DNA of 18,851 nucleotides from Deltaproteobacteria bacterium. Its GTDB lineage: Bacteria > Desulfobacterota > Desulfobacteria > Desulfobacterales > SURF-7. The position numbers and the translations under genes are program-made. Positions 14,969 to 18,851 of this stretch are shown piece by piece. The stretch spans positions 1-18,851 of the forward strand of contig JAFDJC010000014.1 of NCBI GenBank assembly GCA_019307665.1. The letters run 5' to 3'. The stretch's first letter is position 1; each line of letters opens with the position of its first letter. Below the pieces are notes generated by a model. That model saw only the letters and a program-made list of their open reading frames with translations. It was not told the origin of the DNA and made no database searches.

Positions 14969-16348
14969 ATGCCAGAATTCTATTTATTTAACAATAAAAA
15001 TATTTTTAAAGTTTTTTTATTCTCAACCATATTCTTTTCTCTTTTATCCACTTTTTTTCATCAATGGGCGTTTGCTGAATATCCTCGCCAAAATGCTGTT
15101 GTTCAAGCTGTCAGCAAAGTCAGCCCTGCAGTTGTAAACATAAGTTCGAAATATGAAGTGGTAGAAAACGTTAATCCTTTTTCCGCATATGGAATTAATC
15201 CAAGACTTGATTCTTTTTTTAGGGATTTTTTCGACCATGGATATAAACAAAGAAAAAAAAGAAGTAGTCTTGGTTCCGGTGTTATTATTGATGGAAACAG
15301 GGGCTTTATTCTTACCAATGCGCATGTAATAGAAGAGGTTGGGACCATTACCGTGACATTGAAAGATGAACGAGAGTATAAGGCAAGGGTTGTGGGGGCA
15401 GACCCCGATTCCGACCTCGCTGTTCTGGAAATCTCATCTGAACATCCTCTACCCGCTGTTGATATGGGAAACTCGAATGATGTGATGATAGGAGAAACTG
15501 TTATAGCCATAGGAAACCCCTTCGGTTTTTCAAATACGGTTACAACCGGTGTAATCAGTGCCACCAATCGCAGCATCCGGACCGACAACCGGGTATATTA
15601 TAATTTTATTCAGACAGATGCATCTATCAACCCGGGTAACAGTGGTGGACCGCTGCTTAACATCAATGGTGAGCTTATCGGTATTAACACCGCTATTTAT
15701 GCCAAGGCACAGGGCATAGGTTTTGCCATTCCCATTAACAGGGCATCAAGGATCGTATCAGACTTAATCAAATACGGTGAGGTTATACATGCATGGGTCG
15801 GCATAGTGGTCCAAAACATAGATGTCAGGCTTGCACACTATCTCAAACTTTCGGATAAAAAGGGGGTTTTTGTAAAAGGAATCGAACATCAAAGTCCGGC
15901 GGAAAAGGCCGGCATTGAAGAAGGAGATATTATTCTTGCCATCAATAACAATAAACTTCTTTCCACCTCTGATTACGAGGCTGCAATTAGAAATCTGTCC
16001 GCAGGTGACGCCATCAACACCTCTGTCTTCAGGAATAATAAAACCATGGTCTTTCCGGTTAAAACATCCGCTTATCCCCTTGATAAAGCGCTTCCGCTGG
16101 CTTATAGCCTTTATGGTGTAAAGGTAAAAAAACATTCAATCGGCGTTGTTATAAAAGAGATTGACAGAAAGTCTTACCTGTACAAAATTGGAGCTGAGCC
16201 GGGCGATATCATCAGGCAGATAAATGAGATCGCGATAACCGGTTTGGATGATTTTAAAAAAGCTGTTATTAAATACCGGCTGGAACAATCAGCTGTAATT
16301 CTTCTGCAGCGCGGTGGAAGAGGTTATTATATAACGGTGAGGTTTTAG
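14969..16348 (+). CDS. Periplasmic Do/HtrA-family serine protease with two PDZ domains
   Basis: A 459-residue DegP/DegQ-like protease for quality control of envelope proteins. A signal peptide covers about residues 1-36 (hydrophobic stretch 12-30, likely cleavage after AFA). The trypsin-like domain carries the catalytic triad H119 (TNAHVI), D149 (DSDLAVL) and S225 (GNSGGP). The first PDZ is about 285-375 (GVFVKGIEHQSPAEKAGIEEGDIILAIN), the second about 380-459 (GAEPGDIIRQINEIAITGLDDFKKAV). Length is normal for the family. The ATG at 14969 follows AAAGGAAAT. It is divergent from the radical SAM gene with only 52 bp between starts, and asnS begins 8 nt after its stop, so the two are likely co-transcribed. 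Whether it corresponds to DegP, DegQ or a lineage-specific paralogue cannot be decided. Confidence 0.93.
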   Translation: MPEFYLFNNKNIFKVFLFSTIFFSLLSTFFHQWAFAEYPRQNAVVQAVSKVSPAVVNISSKYEVVENVNPFSAYGINPRLDSFFRDFFDHGYKQRKKRSSLGSGVIIDGNRGFILTNAHVIEEVGTITVTLKDEREYKARVVGADPDSDLAVLEISSEHPLPAVDMGNSNDVMIGETVIAIGNPFGFSNTVTTGVISATNRSIRTDNRVYYNFIQTDASINPGNSGGPLLNINGELIGINTAIYAKAQGIGFAIPINRASRIVSDLIKYGEVIHAWVGIVVQNIDVRLAHYLKLSDKKGVFVKGIEHQSPAEKAGIEEGDIILAINNNKLLSTSDYEAAIRNLSAGDAINTSVFRNNKTMVFPVKTSAYPLDKALPLAYSLYGVKVKKHSIGVVIKEIDRKSYLYKIGAEPGDIIRQINEIAITGLDDFKKAVIKYRLEQSAVILLQRGGRGYYITVRF

Positions 16349-16356
16349 GTTGTTAT

Positions 16357-17742
16357 ATGATTAAACGAAAAAAGATATTCGATGTTTTAAATGCAGACGA
16401 TCCAACAAACTGTGTATTGATTAAAGGCTGGGTGAGAACTCGGCGAGATTCAAAGGACTTCTCTTTTATTGAATTAAATGACGGCTCCTGCTTGAAAAAC
16501 ATACAAATCATCGTTGATAATACAATCAACAATTACGGTGAAATATCAAAACTCTCAACCGGTTCAGCCGTTTCTGTTAAAGGAAAAGTTGTTGAATCCC
16601 AGGGCAAGGGGCAAAGGTGGGAAGTCCGGGCGGAAACAATGGATGTTATCAGCACAGCACCTGAATCATTTCCCCTCCAAAAAAAACGTCATTCTGATGA
16701 ATATCTCAGAACCATCGCCCATTTAAGGCCAAGAACCAATAAATACGGCGCTGTTTTCAGAATACGGTCTGAGGTCTCTTATGCCGTACACCGCTTTTTC
16801 AGAAACCGTGGTTTTAGTTATATCCACACACCTGTTTTAACCGGTTCCGACTGCGAAGGAGCGGGTGATTTGTTCAGGGTTACGACGCTAAACCTTGAAG
16901 CACCGCCTGTTGCCAAAGGAAAAATAGATTATACAAAAGATTTTTTTGGCAAAGAAGCAAACCTTACTGTTTCCGGTCAGCTTTCCGCTGAGATGTTCGC
17001 CCTGTCGCTTGGCGATGTTTATACCTTTGGACCAACCTTCAGGGCAGAAAACTCCAACACATCAAGGCATGTTTCAGAATTCTGGATGATTGAACCGGAA
17101 ATGGCATTTTGCGATCTGGAAGAAAATATATCCTTTGCCGAAGCGCTTTTAAAGTATATGATAAACCATGTTAAGGACAATTGCGGGGATGATCTCAACC
17201 TCTTCGCAAATTTTGTCGATAAAACCCTTGATGAAACGCTTGATAATATTCTTTCTTCTGATTTTGAAAGGCTGCAATATATAGACGCAATCGACCTCCT
17301 TGAACGCTCGGGAAAAAAGTTTGAATACGCCCCCGCATTCGGCAATGATCTCCAGACTGAACATGAACGGTATCTTACTGAAAAATATTTTAAAAAACCG
17401 GTGGTTATTTTCAATTATCCCAAAGATATCAAACCATTTTATATGCGCCTCAACGATGACAACAAAACCGTTGCAGCCATGGATGTTCTGGTGCCGAGGA
17501 TTGGTGAAATCATCGGAGGGAGTCAGCGTGAAGAGCGCCTCGATATGCTGGAAAAGAGAATGGATGAAATGGGCTTGTTAAAAGATAATTACTGGTGGTA
17601 CCTTGATTCACGAAGGTTCGGATCGGTGCCCCATAGTGGGTTCGGTCTTGGGTTTGAGCGGTTTATGATGCTTGTTACAGGTGTTTCAAATATAAGGGAT
17701 GTAATTCCCTTCCCAAGAACCCCGAACAATCTTGATTTTTAA
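16357..17742 (+). CDS. asnS: Asparaginyl-tRNA synthetase
   Basis: A 461-residue class IIb synthetase that charges tRNA-Asn with asparagine. The N-terminal OB-fold anticodon domain is about 1-105 (VLIKGWVRTRRDSKDFSFIELNDGS). The catalytic domain follows with HLRPRTNKYGAVFRIRS, TGSDCEGAGDLFRV, motif 2 near residues 228-245 (FRAENSNTSRHVSEFWMIEPEMAF) and motif 3 near 429-440 (GFGLGFERFMML). The ending NIRDVIPFPRTPNNLDF is diagnostic for AsnRS rather than AspRS. Its presence implies that Asn-tRNA can be made directly here. The ATG at 16357 is 8 nt after the protease stop, with AGGTT upstream. Confidence 0.96.
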   Translation: MIKRKKIFDVLNADDPTNCVLIKGWVRTRRDSKDFSFIELNDGSCLKNIQIIVDNTINNYGEISKLSTGSAVSVKGKVVESQGKGQRWEVRAETMDVISTAPESFPLQKKRHSDEYLRTIAHLRPRTNKYGAVFRIRSEVSYAVHRFFRNRGFSYIHTPVLTGSDCEGAGDLFRVTTLNLEAPPVAKGKIDYTKDFFGKEANLTVSGQLSAEMFALSLGDVYTFGPTFRAENSNTSRHVSEFWMIEPEMAFCDLEENISFAEALLKYMINHVKDNCGDDLNLFANFVDKTLDETLDNILSSDFERLQYIDAIDLLERSGKKFEYAPAFGNDLQTEHERYLTEKYFKKPVVIFNYPKDIKPFYMRLNDDNKTVAAMDVLVPRIGEIIGGSQREERLDMLEKRMDEMGLLKDNYWWYLDSRRFGSVPHSGFGLGFERFMMLVTGVSNIRDVIPFPRTPNNLDF

Positions 17743-17769
17743 AACGATTCTATCAAATTTAATTCCGAC

Positions 17770-18851
17770 ATGTCTCAAAAACCGACAAATAAAACTCTAA
17801 GTAGCATGCTTGAAGCTTCGCTTGATACCATCGTAACAATAGCTTCGGATAATAAAGTTGTTTATATCAACCATAAAGACCCTGGATTTCCTCTCCAAAA
17901 AGAAAAAAAGAAAAATATACTTGATATGCTTTTACCTGAATACAGGGAACAACATTCTAAAATGATTATAAAAGTTTTGAATTCAGGCCTTGAAAAGAGT
18001 TTTGAATATCCCGGTCTTGACAATTCCTGGTGGTCAACAAGAATCATACCTTTAAAAAACAGGAAAAAAGTTGAAAATGTGATGATTGTTTTCACGGATA
18101 TTTCCAAACAAAAACAATATAGCTCTATTCAAAGACAGTCACACAAACTTGAAGCTGTAGGTTCTCTTGCAACAGGCATTGCCCATGATTTTAATAATAT
18201 TCTGTGGATAATCGAAGGAAATGCCGAACTGGCATCAGCCGGCATTAAACCAGGAGATCCTTCCGGATATCATGTGGAACAGGTGACAAAAGCATGCATG
18301 CGAGCGAAAGACCTTGTTATGCAGATAATAAATTTTTCCAGAAGTCCGAAACAAAGTAAGGCTCCGCTTAAATTAAACATTGTTGTTAAAGAATTTATTA
18401 GTTTTTTAAGATCATCCATATCCTCAACAATAAAGATCCAGAGTAATTTTTCATCTGAAAACGATTTAATATTTGCAGACATTGCACAGATTAACCAGCT
18501 CCTTATTAATATATGCACTAACGCTGTTCAGGCTATGGGTAAAAAAAGGGGGGACCTTGAAATAAGCATTGTTGATATAACAATATCTCCAGAAGACACC
18601 AGTATTTATAAAAAACTTGATGGAGGTAAATATGTTGTCTTAAGTGTGAACGATACAGGTAACGGAATAAAACCTGAAATAGTCGATCAGATTTTTGAAC
18701 CTTATTTTACAACAAAAAGGAAGGCATCTTTCTCCGGTATGGGGCTCACCATTGCAAAAGATATTGCAGAAAACCATAATGGAAGTATTACTGTTCAAAG
18801 TGAGCCTGGAAAAGGATCGATTTTCCATATATTTTTTCCTTGTTTGGAAAC
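17770..18851 (+). CDS. PAS-domain sensor histidine kinase (3' end beyond the window)
   Basis: An open frame of 360 complete codons from ATG at 17770 (MSQKPTNKTLSSMLEAS) runs off the right edge. Residues about 10-115 look like a single PAS sensor domain (IVTIASDNKVVYIN to VMIVFTDISKQ). The dimerisation/phosphoacceptor box is GSLATGIAHDFNN with H139. The ATP-binding domain has an N box around NICTNAVQAM (N247, N251), G1 NDTGNG (294-299), F box PYFTTK (311-316) and G2 GMGLTIA (323-329), then EPGKGSIFHIFFP. All kinase motifs are intact. No signal peptide or membrane helix is seen, so it is likely a soluble sensor. In related bacteria such kinases often carry a receiver domain after this point, which would lie outside the window. 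It begins 27 nt after asnS without a clear ribosome site. Confidence 0.88.
   Translation, partial: MSQKPTNKTLSSMLEASLDTIVTIASDNKVVYINHKDPGFPLQKEKKKNILDMLLPEYREQHSKMIIKVLNSGLEKSFEYPGLDNSWWSTRIIPLKNRKKVENVMIVFTDISKQKQYSSIQRQSHKLEAVGSLATGIAHDFNNILWIIEGNAELASAGIKPGDPSGYHVEQVTKACMRAKDLVMQIINFSRSPKQSKAPLKLNIVVKEFISFLRSSISSTIKIQSNFSSENDLIFADIAQINQLLINICTNAVQAMGKKRGDLEISIVDITISPEDTSIYKKLDGGKYVVLSVNDTGNGIKPEIVDQIFEPYFTTKRKASFSGMGLTIAKDIAENHNGSITVQSEPGKGSIFHIFFPCLE

Noticed and set aside
15103..15588. Minus-strand open frame of 161 codons
   Set aside because: It is antisense to the catalytic domain of the HtrA-type protease and shows no recognisable domain.
18203..18211. Perfect DnaA-box sequence TGTGGATAA
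   Set aside because: A single copy inside the kinase coding region (codons for LWII) with no cluster or AT-rich unwinding region around it; not evidence of an origin.

Overview
The window looks like a chromosomal segment of a Gram-negative, AT-rich, probably anaerobic bacterium of the Desulfobacterota (Desulfobacterales-like). This placement is inferred from the flavour of the proteins and the gene order: a fused radical SAM/DUF2344 protein next to an RNase G, a YkgJ cysteine-cluster protein with a small partner, and a PAS/H-box sensor kinase. No rRNA or tRNA gene, insertion sequence or CRISPR array was seen. Coding density is very high and no gene-free gap reaches 300 bases.

Layout. (1) 1-2737: an accessory-looking divergent pair. 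An alkylsulfatase-type metallo-beta-lactamase lipoprotein runs off the left edge on the minus strand. Opposite it is an AraC/OruR-type regulator, with a candidate operator of two direct repeats 21 bp apart in the 167-bp gap. (2) 2732-5605, minus strand: a YkgJ-type cysteine-cluster gene, a small unknown gene and typA/bipA, tightly packed, with typA ending tail-to-tail on the AraC gene. (3) 5652-5726: a terminator-like hairpin and a perfect 16-bp parS centromere site directly abutting the mnmE stop codon. (4) 5727-10664, minus strand: the conserved origin-proximal cluster rpmH-rnpA-yidD-yidC-jag(khpB)-mnmE, headed by a strong sigma70-type promoter at 10794-10823. rpmH is only 44 codons long and rnpA and yidD use GTG and TTG starts. 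(5) 10830-14916, minus strand: a B12-binding-like radical SAM protein fused to DUF2344, followed after 4 nt by RNase G. (6) 14969-18851, plus strand: a DegP/HtrA-type protease, asnS, and a PAS sensor histidine kinase cut by the right edge.

How the parts relate. Region 4 makes a ribosomal protein, the protein part of RNase P, the membrane insertase with its helper, an RNA-binding KH/R3H protein and the tRNA wobble-U modification GTPase. The parS site fits this neighbourhood, because mnmE and parAB are often close to oriC. However, dnaA, mnmG, rsmG and parAB are all absent here, and no DnaA-box cluster is visible, so the origin itself is not in the window. The alkylsulfatase/AraC pair and the kinase are the least conserved parts. 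The most notable non-genic signal is the parS site. The most notable functional unknowns are the radical SAM-DUF2344/RNase G pair and the YkgJ/small-protein pair.
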